From assembly GCA_949126835.1 (NCBI GenBank), contig OX421507.1:12156852-12220851 (forward strand): 64,000 bases of DNA. The letters are read 5' to 3'. Position numbers and translations under genes: made by a program. Source of the DNA: Anisus vortex (Eukaryota > Mollusca > Gastropoda > Planorbidae). The notes under the pieces were generated by a model that was not told the DNA's origin, did not search any database, and saw only the letters and a program-made list of their open reading frames with translations. Shown piece after piece: positions 48,931 through 59,803 of this stretch; the first letter of the stretch is position 1, and the number at the start of each line of letters is the position of its first letter.

Positions 48931-51000
48931 TTAGTGTCCGCTATGCCGCGTGTGTCGAAAGGGGTTTTGGCCTAGGCAAAGTTGCAATGTGTCGAAAGCA
49001 TTAGTAGCGGGTTTGTCCCAAGATAATGGGAACGATGTGGGTGCGTTGAGCAATCTAAATAACGGACGGGCAATTTTACGGAAGTTTGGTATAAGGGTAT
49101 TCTGATAGTTGCTGAATTCGCACAGTGTTTGTCTTAGTTCGAGTCTCGTCGTGGGCAGCCTTGCATGACGGAGCTTATCTTTAATGGACATGGGGTGGGG
49201 GAGAGGTGTCTGGTTGGGGGTGGGGCGGGGCGATCCGTAGGTTGCGGGTGTAGGCAGGCAATGCGTTTGTTTACCTACAATCGGTCTTCCGAGTAGGATG
49301 TCTACTTGTAGGCCTTCTATTACGGCGGCCTCAATGGGGCCTGTAAAAAGTGCTGAGCTGAGCTTTACGAGTGCGGTCGGTAGCTGCTGAATAGGAGAGT
49401 TATGAGATGGACCTTGGAGTCGCACATAGCGTCCTGTGTAGTCGCGGGGGTCGATTTTTGATCGCGTTACTAGGGCCTCAAAGCTAAGACCGGAATCATA
49501 CGTACAAGAGGCGAGTCGGCCGTTGATTCTGACTATCTCGTCGACGTAGCTACGGGGGAATTGGTTATGTTTGTCTGCCGAGGAAATAGAGAACACGTGG
49601 TGGACTCGATCGTAGTCACTGCTTGAGTACTGGTCACGCCCCTGATCGGCGGGTTCCTGTTCGGGAGCTAAGTGGCTCGGGTAGCTGGGCGTTTCTAACT
49701 CGTGCGTTGCAAGTCCGTTAGTGGAATCTTGCGCTGGGTCTACGGGGTCCGTCGTGGTGTAAAATGCACCGGCGGCAAGATAGGGGGTGGGGTCGCGTCG
49801 GTTTCTGTCGTGAGCTAACTGAGGGGTGGGCCTAGTGTGGCGGTGGTCTCTATGTGCGTTGTGAGGACGAGGTCGCCCGTGGTGGGGCGTGTGCGGCTGG
49901 GGAGCGGTTGATTGAGGGGGAGGGTTGGTGCGGTGGTTGTCCCAGTTATTCCAGGGTGACTGTGGGTGACCCGGGCGGGACAGATGGCCCGGTGGCCGTG
50001 ACGACCTCCCATTTTCCTGTCGGGAAGCGGGATGTGAGAGAGATTTCTCCCGGGGGTGGGACGATTCTACTAGGTTGGACTGCAGAAACCTATCTGCGCC
50101 CTGCAGGGAGGGGTTTAAACCGGTGATTCCTTGTTGAATAAGGAAGGCCCTTAGCTTAGGTGTCATCTGTGACTCTATTTGCTCAGTCATTACGAGGGTG
50201 ACCATACCGTCGAATGACTGTTCAATATTGCCTAACTCAACCCACTTGAGTAGGTAAGATTGTATTCGCTCCGCGAATTGTGTATAGTTTTCCCCCGGTC
50301 GTAGCGTGGACGACCGAAACTTCTTCTGGTAGTGGGATGAGTGTAACTGGTGGCGATTTAGCAGCGCGTTTTTCAGTGCCACGCACGACTCCCTGTCTTC
50401 TGGGGCCAGTTTACAATAGGCGTCATAATCCTCTCCCCTTAGAGTGGAGACGAGGATCCTACAATGTAATTCTGGGGGGACCTCATTTAACTCCATACAG
50501 TCGCTAAACCGTCGGAGGTAAATGTCGAACTGTTCCAGTCGGGGGTCGTGAACTTCAGTCCATAGAGAAGCATGTCGGGGGAGGGGATGGTTGCTGGGGG
50601 TGGCTGAGCTAAATGATGAGGGGGAGTTTGGGTTGTCGCTGTTGTCCGGGGGCCTAGTGCTTGCGGCTAATTCAGCTAGTCTGAATTCATGTGTCCTGCG
50701 TGCCTCCTCATCTAGCCTATTTTCTTCTCTAACCCTCTCTTCCCTAGCTAACTGTTCTGCTCGCTCCTCTCTAGCTAATTGTTCTGCTCGCTCCTCTCTA
50801 GCTACCTGTTCTGCTCTAAGCCTATCTTCTCTTTCTAATTGCTTTGCTCTCTCCTCTCTAGCTACCTGTTCTGCTCTCTCTGTCTTGGCCTCATGGGCCG
50901 CTACCTGCTCTACTACGTATTTAGTGATGTCTGAGTCAATGTAGCCTATAGCTATAGCCTCTTCTCTCAACTGCTTACGCAATAGTACACCTTCCGCCAT
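48931..51000 (-). CDS. Gag-protease polyprotein of the LTR element, with a truncated pol remnant
   Basis: 689 residues. Residues about 40-100 are Glu/Arg-rich repeats (REERAEQ-type), a likely coiled coil. Residues about 150-310 form a retrotransposon Gag-like helical domain (LEQFDIYLRRF, GEDYDAYCKL, SYLLKWVELG). Residues about 315-405 are basic and rich in Arg, His and Pro, nucleocapsid-like, but have no CCHC knuckle. A protease-like domain spans about 485-580, with DSG at 502-504 and ILLGRPIVG at 568-576. From about 605 the sequence switches to the motif after the RT thumb (LRQTLCEFSNYQNTLIPNFRKIARPLFRLL). The RT palm with its YxDD box is missing, and the deletion joins in frame near 49190-49230. 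The start codon at 51000 opens the long ORF. Confidence 0.88.
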   Translation of the reverse strand: MAEGVLLRKQLREEAIAIGYIDSDITKYVVEQVAAHEAKTERAEQVAREERAKQLEREDRLRAEQVAREERAEQLAREERAEQLAREERVREENRLDEEARRTHEFRLAELAASTRPPDNSDNPNSPSSFSSATPSNHPLPRHASLWTEVHDPRLEQFDIYLRRFSDCMELNEVPPELHCRILVSTLRGEDYDAYCKLAPEDRESCVALKNALLNRHQLHSSHYQKKFRSSTLRPGENYTQFAERIQSYLLKWVELGNIEQSFDGMVTLVMTEQIESQMTPKLRAFLIQQGITGLNPSLQGADRFLQSNLVESSHPREKSLSHPASRQENGRSSRPPGHLSRPGHPQSPWNNWDNHRTNPPPQSTAPQPHTPHHGRPRPHNAHRDHRHTRPTPQLAHDRNRRDPTPYLAAGAFYTTTDPVDPAQDSTNGLATHELETPSYPSHLAPEQEPADQGRDQYSSSDYDRVHHVFSISSADKHNQFPRSYVDEIVRINGRLASCTYDSGLSFEALVTRSKIDPRDYTGRYVRLQGPSHNSPIQQLPTALVKLSSALFTGPIEAAVIEGLQVDILLGRPIVGKQTHCLPTPATYGSPRPTPNQTPLPHPMSIKDKLRHARLPTTRLELRQTLCEFSNYQNTLIPNFRKIARPLFRLLNAPTSFPLSWDKPATNAFDTLQLCLGQNPFRHTRHSGH

Positions 51001-51539
51001 AGTAACAGAGTGAGGCGAGATTAAGATACTAGAGGCGGACAGAGATATAGCGAGATAGGAAAGGAAATTATAGGAGGGGTGTTGGGGTTCAGAGTTTAGC
51101 TAACGTAATACAACTCAAAATGGTACTCACCAGACAGCAATTCCAGAATTTTACACACATACACTAACACACGTATATCCAATCATAAAGTTATCGTTTA
51201 TATAGCGCTCGGCGCTGTTGGTGCAGATCTTCGGGCTGGTTAGGAATTCTCTTTCCCCGTGCCGGGACTGGATTAGCGTTTAATGTTAGTGTCTATTTTC
51301 CCGGGTTTGGATACCGGGAACTACGGCGGGTTCCTACGGGGAGGTTGACAGGGCAGTTGTCGGGTTCTCGGCGGTCTCTAGTTGTCGGGCAGGCTGATGC
51401 GGCGGCGGTGGGTCTCTCTGCTGACGTCTCGGGTGCCGGTACGTTGATGCGGGGCCAGAGGGTGGCGACCTGGCGGTTGGGGCGGCAAATCTGGCGTAAT
51501 GGGGTGGCAAATTTGGTTGCTGGTGTGTCTGGGGTGACG

Positions 51540-51780
51540 TAGGCTGGCGTAGTGTGGCGAGCCTGGCTTAATGGGGTGAGCTGGCTGGGGTGGCGTAGAT
51601 TGCTCGGAGTGGCGAATCTGGGGTGGCTTAGGTTGGCGTATCTGGGGTGCGTAGGCTGGGGTAACGTAGGCGTAGGCTGGGGTTGGCGTAAGCGTAGGCT
51701 GGGGTGTCGTAGGCGTAGGCTGGGGTGGCGTAAGCGTAGGCTGGGGTGGCGTAGGCTGCGTAAAGTGGCGAGCCTGGTTT
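51540..51780 (-). repeat. minisatellite in the 5' leader of the LTR element
   Basis: On the plus strand, GCGTAGGCTGGGGT-type words recur many times with lengths varying around 18-24 bases. It lies between the 5' LTR and gag, so it would be in the element's untranslated leader, where packaging signals usually lie. Confidence 0.8.
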
Positions 51781-51950
51781 GATGGGTTGATGGATCTGGT
51801 TGCTGGCGTTGGGATGACGGGTCTGGTTGCTGGCTTAGAGTCTTTGTGTTGTAGAGAGATGAGCCCCCATCCAGGGTCGGTTTCAGAATCGGCGTAGTCC
51901 TCGGGTTGTTGCTGTTGACAGTGCGCTGAACGGCTTGAAGTTCAGATAAT

Positions 51951-51968
51951 CCCGGATACGAGGTCCCA
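51951..51968 (-). promoter_or_regulatory. candidate primer binding site
   Basis: On the minus strand, TGGGACCTCGTATCCGGG begins three bases after the 5' LTR. A primer binding site normally starts TGG, the complement of the tRNA CCA end. I could not match the 18 bases to a particular tRNA from memory, so position supports it but identity does not. Confidence 0.4.
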
Positions 51969-51971
51969 CTT

Positions 51972-53283
51972 TGTCACGAAGTGGCAATTGAGAGGGGGGT
52001 AATAATGGCTGGTTGTCTTAGAGATATGAGGTGCCGATGCTGTAGTTGACCTGGAATATTTATTTGTTCTCTACTGGCTCGCTTAGATGTTATTAAACAC
52101 ACACAGACAGACAGTTCTAAGTTAGGCAAGCAAGTCTCTGGTTACGTTTCAGGTGTTTATTTATGATTCAAATTCAATATCCAATGATGAGATACACATA
52201 CTAATATGCAGGGGAGATACAATGCTTGAGATATATGCACAGGAACGTCTAACACTCAATATACTGTGTTGTTACGGAATCCAAGGTTAGGCTACGTAAC
52301 TATAATGAGGGAATTACGATTACTGGCTAAGTATCTGCAAGTCCGAGTAACAATTTGGGAGCTAGGCCAAAACGATGTATCTAGCTCGGGAGCTGGGAGA
52401 GATCTGCTTTAGTTTAGTTGGGCGGGCTTTTCGTGGACACTAGTCACCTGACCCAAAGTTAATTTGGTTGGCTTACATTTAATTACATCTTATTCTCATT
52501 GGCTAGGTTGAATATACATTTGCATAAGAAAAGCTTATTGGAGCCAAAAATGGATTGGGGGTCGGGGTTGCGAGGGCGGAAGGGGGGGGGGGGAGAGAGG
52601 TCTAGATGAAAGACAATTTATACAGACGTCCTGCTGAGTGGGGGAGTTTATCTCCATTTGGTAGAATCTTAAGTAGTTAACTCAAGTGGCTGGGGGGGGG
52701 GGGGGGGTTTCGGGCGAGAATTAGTTACGTGTGTGCGAACTGCTGAGTGGGGGAATTTAGTCAACCGCTCAGAGAACGACCGTCTCAAAGCAATTGCATA
52801 ACGTGCCGCTAAGCTGAGGGGATATAAAAGGGGGGGGGGGGTGGCGGGGGGGGGGGGGGCGCGAAGAGAAAGGGGGTGAGTGAGGGGTCGAGTAATGACT
52901 GTCTACACATGCGTTAAAATAGTACAAGATATAAATACATTAAGACATGATATGAATACATTAATATAGCATAGGATAAAATATATACATTCTAACTAAC
53001 ACATTCGTACCCATTCAACCAAGATGTAGTACCAAGTTGAATCGTATTAGTCAGTAGACTCTGAATTTGGGCGTAGTACAAGAGTAAAGTGAAGGGTAGA
53101 GAAACAGGTGAGGAAGAGTGATGGGGAGGTGTAATTGCGTAAGGGAGGGAGAAGATAGTGATAGTTTCAGACTACTCGTTCTATCTAATCTAACTCTACG
53201 CTAACCTATGGTTCTATACTACTATCTACGCTATAGTCTATCTATGGGTGCTACGAGTCACGGTTTAATCCAGAATCGTGACA
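51972..53283 (-). repeat. right LTR (5' LTR of the minus-strand element)
   Basis: 1312 bases. By line-by-line reading it differs from the left LTR at one base (T at 48570 against A at 53086) and by six extra G in four poly-G runs. The minus-strand TATAAAT is at 52616-52622. This LTR would drive transcription towards gag. Confidence 0.92.
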
Positions 53284-55249
53284 ATTAGTCAGTTTATATG
53301 CTGGTTTAGTGACAAATGTTTTGGGTATATATAAAAAAAGCAATATTTTTATATAAATTTTTATTTTGTAACAAATCATACCGCTCGTTCACCGTGGCCC
53401 CATTTTGACCCGAAAGTTAAATGGGATTCATGCATTCAATTTCTAAGTGTCGCATAAACTACGCCTGTGCCTGGGCCATTGTGTTGTGTGCACGTGAGTG
53501 TTCTTGTGAGTTTTCACCTCATTTATCAAAGAGGATCATTCTTTCAAATCAAGTAGACCTACGAGTCTACGACCTCCCTTCCCCACCCTCTTCACCCAAA
53601 GGTAAAATTGTAGAAGTGACAAGCTGGCGGTTCATGGTGGGTGGTGTTTTTTTTTTCCGTATTCCGAGCACCCCCCGGGATGTGTGTTTAGTCTTGGGTG
53701 GATGCGTGGGGGTGGGGGAAACAGATGGCAGGGGATGGGTGGTCAGAGCGTGAATTTATTTATAGAGCCCTCGGTCATGTCACCACCACGCCCACCCACC
53801 CCCACGCCCTACTCACCCCAATGCCACCGGAGAAATTGATCAGATTGTTCAGTGCGTGGGAGGTAGAAGGGACAGGTGTTTGCAAAGGGAGAGAATGTCA
53901 AAGCGGAAATGTGAGTGTAGAGAAAATAAAAAAAAGAAGAGTTCTTTCCCCCATCCCCCTCTTAAAATGTCGCATCAACGTTAAACAAATATGGAGGTTA
54001 GTTACGGCCACACGCACACACACACAGAACAGCATAGATAAACAGCGCTATAACGGTCAAATGCTTGGAATACATGGAGGTCTTCGAATCCAGGTAGTGA
54101 TTTTTTAGTAAGCCCCCCCCCCCCCCAACACACACAACCCCATGCAAAATAAGGAAGATGTCCATGAGTCTGCCCAGCTCTGACGTAATACATGACATTG
54201 TTTGGGGGCAAAATATTGATGGGTGGAGATATTGCTCTGGCCACACAATTCCGTTTGGCCAACATGGGTTACAGACTTGTGAGTGCGTGTCTCATGAACC
54301 AACGTGGCCTAAAAGGGTTTCGTCACTTCTGCAAAAACAGCGATATCTGTTTATTTCAAGCTGGTAAAGAAGCAGATTTGAGCTGTCCGGTGGGGTCAGA
54401 TTTGAGCTGTAAGGTGGAGCATATTTGCGCTGTCAGGCGGGGCAGATTCTCGTTGTGGCTTTGTCAAAACAGGAAAACCCTTTACGGCTATACGACATCC
54501 CCCAACGATGAAAACCCCGGTTTTTGTGTGGCAAGAAGAAAAGGCCGATCAAACTACGGAAGGGGTCAAAACATCATGTAGCCATTAGCATGCCCGCTCA
54601 CCCCTCCTACAACCAATGTCATGGAAAGAGACACATAGAGAGAGAGAGAGAGAGTAAAAGAATCACAGAGCCTGGCTATTTAGTTGGTGCCATCCTGCGA
54701 CTCGCTCATGAACGTACTCTATTTAAGCATGCTACTGAGCTTGTTAACCCAAGAGTGGCTAATGACCTCTATCATGACCAGTGACGTACTTTCATGTTCC
54801 TAGAGAACGTTTTGTTTCGTTTAATATTAAATATTATTATTTTTAAAAACACATCGGATTTATTTATTTTTTTGCATTCCCCCGTTGAAGATTGTCAAAG
54901 CGTTAAGTGTGGGAAAAAGTTGCAGCTGCAACATCTTATGAAAATGACACTGCAACAAAAAAAAAGTTAAACGGCGTCCAATGTAAAATGGGAGAAGAAA
55001 AAAAAAAACAATCTGCAATGCTCTTATCCATCCACAAAGGACTCATTATGGCACCACCCCACCCCACCCCCGAATCAATTCTTTAGATAAGATTTTTAGG
55101 GAGACTTTCTCTTAAAAGGGATAAAAGAAAAGGCTCTCTTGGGATAAAACGATACCGAGTTGGAAATGGGTATTTTTTTTTAAGAATCGTGGAGAAAGTC
55201 TTGTTACAGCCGCCATATTTAATTGCTATACTGCATAAATGCATGTAGT

Positions 55250-55657
55250 TTATCTTATATATTACAGACGCTCCTTATATAAAGAAAATTATTGCATCAT
55301 CCTACGCTCATCCGTGGTCCGGGTCTAGTCTTGCATCTTCATAAATGATTTAAATGATGTTAAATTACTGGTTTTCATGGTTTGTTCAGGTAACCCATTC
55401 CATGCCCGAATGCCACTAGGGAAGAAAGAGTACTTTTAAGCATTTACCAGTCTATGCGTAATGTAAAGCTGAGTCTTTTCTAAATGAACGAAATAAGTTT
55501 TACTCTGCTTTAGAAAGATAATTGCGTCCTACGTTCATCCGTGGTCCGAGTCTAGTCTTGCATCTTTATAAAAATGCAAAACTAGACTCGGCCCACGGAT
55601 GATCGTAGGACGCAATAATCTTCTTTATAGTAGGAGCGTCTGTAATGTATAAGATAA
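55250..55657. mobile_element. foldback MITE with long inverted arms
   Basis: The ends are inverted repeats, TTATCTTATATATTACAGAC on the left and the matching complement on the right, running inward through GCTCC, AAGAA, ATTGC, TACG, ATCCGTGG and GTCTAGT blocks. A second, nearly perfect hairpin lies inside at 55527-55610. There are no ORFs. Relatives or fragments occur near 85-140, 14178-14330, 40971-41035 and 60330-60365. Confidence 0.8.
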
Positions 55658-56400
55658 GAAAGGCGTAGATTTCTATTAGTTAATTTGTAAAATATTTTAA
55701 GTGATGTGCCTTTTTTTTAATACTCTAACTTCTGTTGTTTTTATTTCAAAATTTCTATTTGCACTTAGTTGCCACTTAGCAGACAACGATGAGAAGATTG
55801 CTCACATGATTAAAACACGACGTGTTTTTTTTAATGATCTTTTCCTGCAAGTTTGAAACTCTTACAAGCTAAATTTAGTTGTTGACATTATTTTGTAATC
55901 CACCAGGCATTTTACTGCTAATCAGAAGATCAATTCTAAACATTTACCGGTAGCTTTTTTTTTTTCTAGCATCGTATCTAGTTTGTTCGTCTGCTCAGAC
56001 CAACCAACCAATCAGAACAGCGATGGGTGAGCGCAAGCCTTTAATTGACACACTTAGTGGGGGTGGGGGGGGTGGAGGGTTAAGTTTGACACTATATGGG
56101 TTAAGCAAACAACGTTTCGTTGGCGAGCGTAAATGGTATAATTATAAACACTTGGCGAAACGTTTGAGATCAATTGCAGGAAAGGCTTTTTGTTTACAAA
56201 AACAAAATGTCTGCCGTAGACTCTACACGCCGTCATGCTGTATTTATGAAGTATAATTTGTGTAACTAAACACCTTTGAAGCCTTTACTGCTCATTTTAT
56301 TAGTAAATTGTCCACAGTCGAATGTTTCATTAATTCAAAACACATTTTATGTATAACCTTTGCACTACTTTGCAGGCATATAGATTTAAGATAAGATTGA

Positions 56401-56580
56401 TTTATTGATCAAAACCTGCGGTCAGTTCACCGGCCTGTCAACAAAACGGCCCGGGTTCTAGCCCTGCCGCCGACCAATCCCTGCCTCCCTGCAATGGTTT
56501 TGGATCTAGTGGACGTATTAATCTTCTAATGTGCACTGAGCATGCTAAAATAGCGCTATATAAATAACCATTATTATTTC
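56401..56580 (+). mobile_element. SINE-like retroposon
   Basis: A box B-like GGGTTCTAGCC near 56452 is followed by a body and an AT-rich end reading AGCGCTATATAAATAACCAT and then TTATTATT. The GCGCTATATAAAT ending with a short ATT repeat is typical of many animal SINE/LINE 3' tails. It is a different family from the 1589-1869 SINE, and lies in the opposite orientation. Confidence 0.5.
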
Positions 56581-56875
56581 TAGTTGATTACAGATGTTAT
56601 ATCATTCATCATCAATGAACAATATTTTAAAATCACTATAAATGAACTATTTTTACACAAGGACATAAATATACTTATGGAATAGGCATGCGCGCGCGAT
56701 ATCGTAAAATATATCATACAAGAAAATGTATCGTTGGGTAACAGTACTGTATTTCTAGCTGACCGACGATTCCACTGGAAGAATTCGCACTAAAAGTGGA
56801 AAAAGTGGAACAAAAAGATATCTTAAATCTCTATGTTCTTGCCCTGACAGAAAGGAGCCGACCATTTCGTCTACA

Positions 56876-56970
56876 TCTGATGCAGCTGTGGTGTTCTGAT
56901 GCAGCTGTGGTGTTCTGATGCAGCTGTGGTGTTCTGATGCAGCTGTGGTGTTCTGATGCAGCTGTGGTGT
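56876..56970 (+). repeat. 19-bp tandem repeat, five exact copies
   Basis: The unit TCTGATGCAGCTGTGGTGT is repeated five times without a mismatch. The last copy runs into AGTGGGTGCGG, which looks like a weak box A-type SINE head. Confidence 0.92.
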
Positions 56971-57177
56971 AGTGGGTGCGGACTGTCTCCAAGGATTGTA
57001 TCAATCATAGACAGGGCTTGGGTTTAACAAATCTTCAAGAGCTGGTAGTTGTGTCTGTGTTGTACGAGAGGCTTTATTTTTTAGTTCTGAACTGCCTGTT
57101 ATAATTTATTGAGATAGTTGATGGCGGACTGAGTTATTGAATTTTGACATGTTCACTACATTCAGTGGTCATTCCTT

Positions 57178-57197
57178 TATATATATATATATATATA

Positions 57198-57260
<63 letters not shown>
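57178..57260 (+). repeat. TA dinucleotide microsatellite
   Basis: A nearly pure (TA)n run with one GTG interruption at about 57201, followed by a degenerate TTTACTTTATATA repeat to about 57335. The Ile/Tyr ORFs through it are artefacts. Confidence 0.95.
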
Positions 57261-57262
<2 letters not shown>

Positions 57263-58999
57263 CATTTACTTTATATACATTTTACATTTACTTTATATAT
57301 ATATTACTTTTACTTTATATATACTTTATATTTACTTCGCAAAACGTTTTTAGCTTACGTATGTATGTTTCGGGGTGCAAAATTTTCGAAAAACTTATTG
57401 AACTTCTTCCCATCATCATATCGAGCTGAAAATTGGCACATAGACGCGATGCCTGTGGCAACACATTTCATCGAATGTTTAGCTGCCCCACCGCCAAATT
57501 AAAACTAAAATAATGTATCGATCTATTAACTTCGCGTTTGCTTCTTTCTTTCTTTGAGTGTGATAATGCACAAAATAATCGGAAGGCAAATGCATTACAA
57601 AAATGCATTAAAAAAAAAGAATTTATACTAATAACTTTATTATTTTAAGGTGTTGTTGAAAATTTTATATATTTTCTGGCTTCCATCTACAGCTTGATTA
57701 GATTGACATTATGGTGGTTTGGGTGCGGGGGTATTTATACACTTATGAGAGCGGGATCAGTTTTACGTTTAAGCAAACTATGCTTGACCAAACACAAGAA
57801 AACAGAGGTTAATAGTTGAAGCTACTCCAATGGGCTGCCGTCTCGCGACACCAAATCAAAAACTCACTTCGACTCAAAATCTGTACATGAAAACGAGGAA
57901 ACGCATAGGGATCAGAAAATGAGGAAACACATAGGGATCACACGTGCCACTGAGAGTGAGCGACACGCATTACCATTAGGCGCCCCATGACAATCATGGC
58001 GGCCATGGTATCACAAAGCGCAATGCCAGTCCGCACCCCCGTCACCCCTTCTCCAAATTCACTCCAAACGCCCTGGGACTCTGCAGGGGCGTAAAAATAA
58101 TTTCAGTCGCGTCTTCTTCCGTTCGGCCGAATTACGAATACCATAGAAAAAAAGAAGGCAAAAAAAAAAGAGATGGGGCAAGATGGTGGGGGAGGTGGGA
58201 GGGCATGAAGACAGTTAACTCTGAGAGAGACAAAGAAAAGGTAAATTAGCAGTTAGAGTTGTGGGCCCTTGGGAACGGTTCCTCCTCTTATTGATTTTAA
58301 TTTTCTCTGAGTGCCGAATAAGCTTTTGAGATTAAAAAAAAATGTCCTCGATTGACTGCTAGAGAGAAAAGCACAAGTTATAAATATGTACACATACTCA
58401 CACACCCACACAGACACACTCTCGCGCTCTCTCTCTCTCACACACACACCGTACATAAGCACTTATAAAATTGTGAGAAAAAAAATTAATTACTGGACAT
58501 AAAATCCCCCCGTTAAGTGGTTTCCGGGAGTCCAAAGGTGCGAAACAAATTAGAGGTGAAGTTTTCATAGCGGACGTTCGCGTTTGTAATTCACGTCTGT
58601 TTCAAATTCCGAAAAATACAACATCTGATTCAACACTAGACTAGCTGTTTAGTTGTTGTTGTTTTTTTTAATGTATTTTTTTTGTAACGTGTGATAAAAA
58701 TGTGTAGTTGTTTTCTGTTTTTAAATCCAGTTTGATAGGATTAATTATAGCAGTAATTGAATTAATTAAAGGAGCAGCGAGGGGCGGTTGTGGAATGGAG
58801 TGAGTGATTAGAAGACTCCTATTACCTAATTGCTAAAGCATGCTGGGTTTGGTTGAGTGGAGTATTTTTTTTTAAATATTTTTTATGTTTTTTTTTAATG
58901 TTGTTTTTAAATAACGAAGTGTAGATTGATACGGGCACATCCCAGTAGTAAAATAAAACATTCTATTAAATCCAGATGTTATGTAAGACTCTCTTTTTC

Positions 59000-59044
59000 T
59001 CTCTCTCTCCCCCCCCCCCTCGCTCTCTCTCTCTCTCTCACTCA

Positions 59045-59110
<66 letters not shown>
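59000..59110 (+). repeat. CT dinucleotide microsatellite
   Basis: A long run of CT with short C and CA interruptions. The Ser/Leu ORF across it is an artefact. Confidence 0.95.
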
Positions 59111-59112
<2 letters not shown>

Positions 59113-59639
59113 ATTGGTGATTCAGAAAGCTTATTACAAATAGAAAAGTTGAGTACTTATGAATATTTAAACTGCTGTTTGTGTTTCATTTCCTGTTAAT
59201 AATATTTTTTTTCAACTTCCGTTAGTGACATTTGGAACTCATTAGCTATTTCTGATAGTTAATCAAATATTATCGCCCCATACTAAGACTGTTACAATCC
59301 TGGTACCACACTCTTCGCCGAAAAACAACAAAGAAACCAACCTAGTTCATTTTTTAAATTATAAACAAATTTTTACATTTTAATTTGCATTAATTAATTG
59401 ATTGTGTATAAAATAGCTCTAGGCAAGCATTTCACGTGTATTTTGTTGGTTTTAGTTTTATAATTCATTTTAATTATCCCAGTCACAGTATATTATAATA
59501 TCACTTCACAAAACCGATAAGAGAATGAAAAACGCGCCGCCGATATAAAACTACAACTAATTTTACACGTTCATCTTTGAAATTAATTATACGCTTCATT
59601 GACAAGTCTTAATTAGGCGTAACCTTTTCAAATGGAAGA

Positions 59640-59688
59640 GGTCACGTGCTTCCGTTGACATTTCCCGCCATTTTCGTAAACAAATACC
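59640..59688 (+). promoter_or_regulatory. possible promoter: E-box, E2F-like and YY1-like words
   Basis: Within 50 bases are CACGTG (59643-59648), TTTCCCGCC (59661-59669, E2F-like) and GCCATTTT (59667-59674, YY1-like), directly before an ATG. In animals such words cluster in promoters of growth or cell-cycle genes. The words are seen; the function is inferred. Confidence 0.35.
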
Positions 59689-59803
59689 ATGCTTTTGGTG
59701 GTGTTTGACAATCGATTTCAAACTCGACGGCCAGTTCTGGCCTTTTTAGAAATATACAACGGCTACAAGATTAGTTATGATGAATCCGTTTTTAACATCA
59801 AAA
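59689..59803 (+). CDS. possible first coding exon of an unidentified gene
   Basis: An ATG opens 38 codons ending at a strong donor (GTGAGT at 59804). The peptide is mixed in composition (starts MLLVVFDNRFQTRRPVL, ends ESVFNIK) and does not look like simple sequence or a repeat. I do not recognise it and could not find exon 2 downstream. The rest of the gene could lie beyond the window. It is too short for confidence and could be chance. Confidence 0.3.

Larger units (their letters stand above)
47461..53283 (-). mobile_element. Ty3/gypsy-type LTR retrotransposon, internally deleted, gag-only
   Basis: The full insertion has two direct LTRs (47461-48766 and 51972-53283), an internal region of about 3.2 kb and a 5-base target duplication. 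LTRs start TGTCAC and end GTGACA. The only ORF (48931-51000, minus strand) encodes Gag, a protease-like domain and a short tail of reverse transcriptase. Catalytic RT, RNase H and integrase are absent. The LTRs are nearly identical, so the insertion is young. It was therefore probably mobilised as an already deleted element by enzymes from an intact relative. It is GC-richer than its flanks. Confidence 0.9.

Noticed and set aside
50591..50944. 117-codon plus-strand ORF inside gag
   Set aside because: It is the antisense shadow of the Glu/Arg-rich coiled-coil repeats of Gag.
47461..53283. Possible endogenous retrovirus with envelope gene
   Set aside because: No env-like ORF lies between the pol remnant and the 3' LTR (only 164 bases). 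The element is a retrotransposon derivative.
53421..54784. Overlapping plus-strand ORFs of 69-136 codons
   Set aside because: Composition is mixed, with poly-C and repeat words. There are no recognisable domains, no consistent splice pattern, and competing frames.
57137..57502. 121-codon ORF
   Set aside because: It runs through a TA microsatellite and gives an Ile/Tyr repeat, with no other coding signal.
58926..59120. 64-codon Ser/Leu ORF
   Set aside because: It is the translation of a CT microsatellite.
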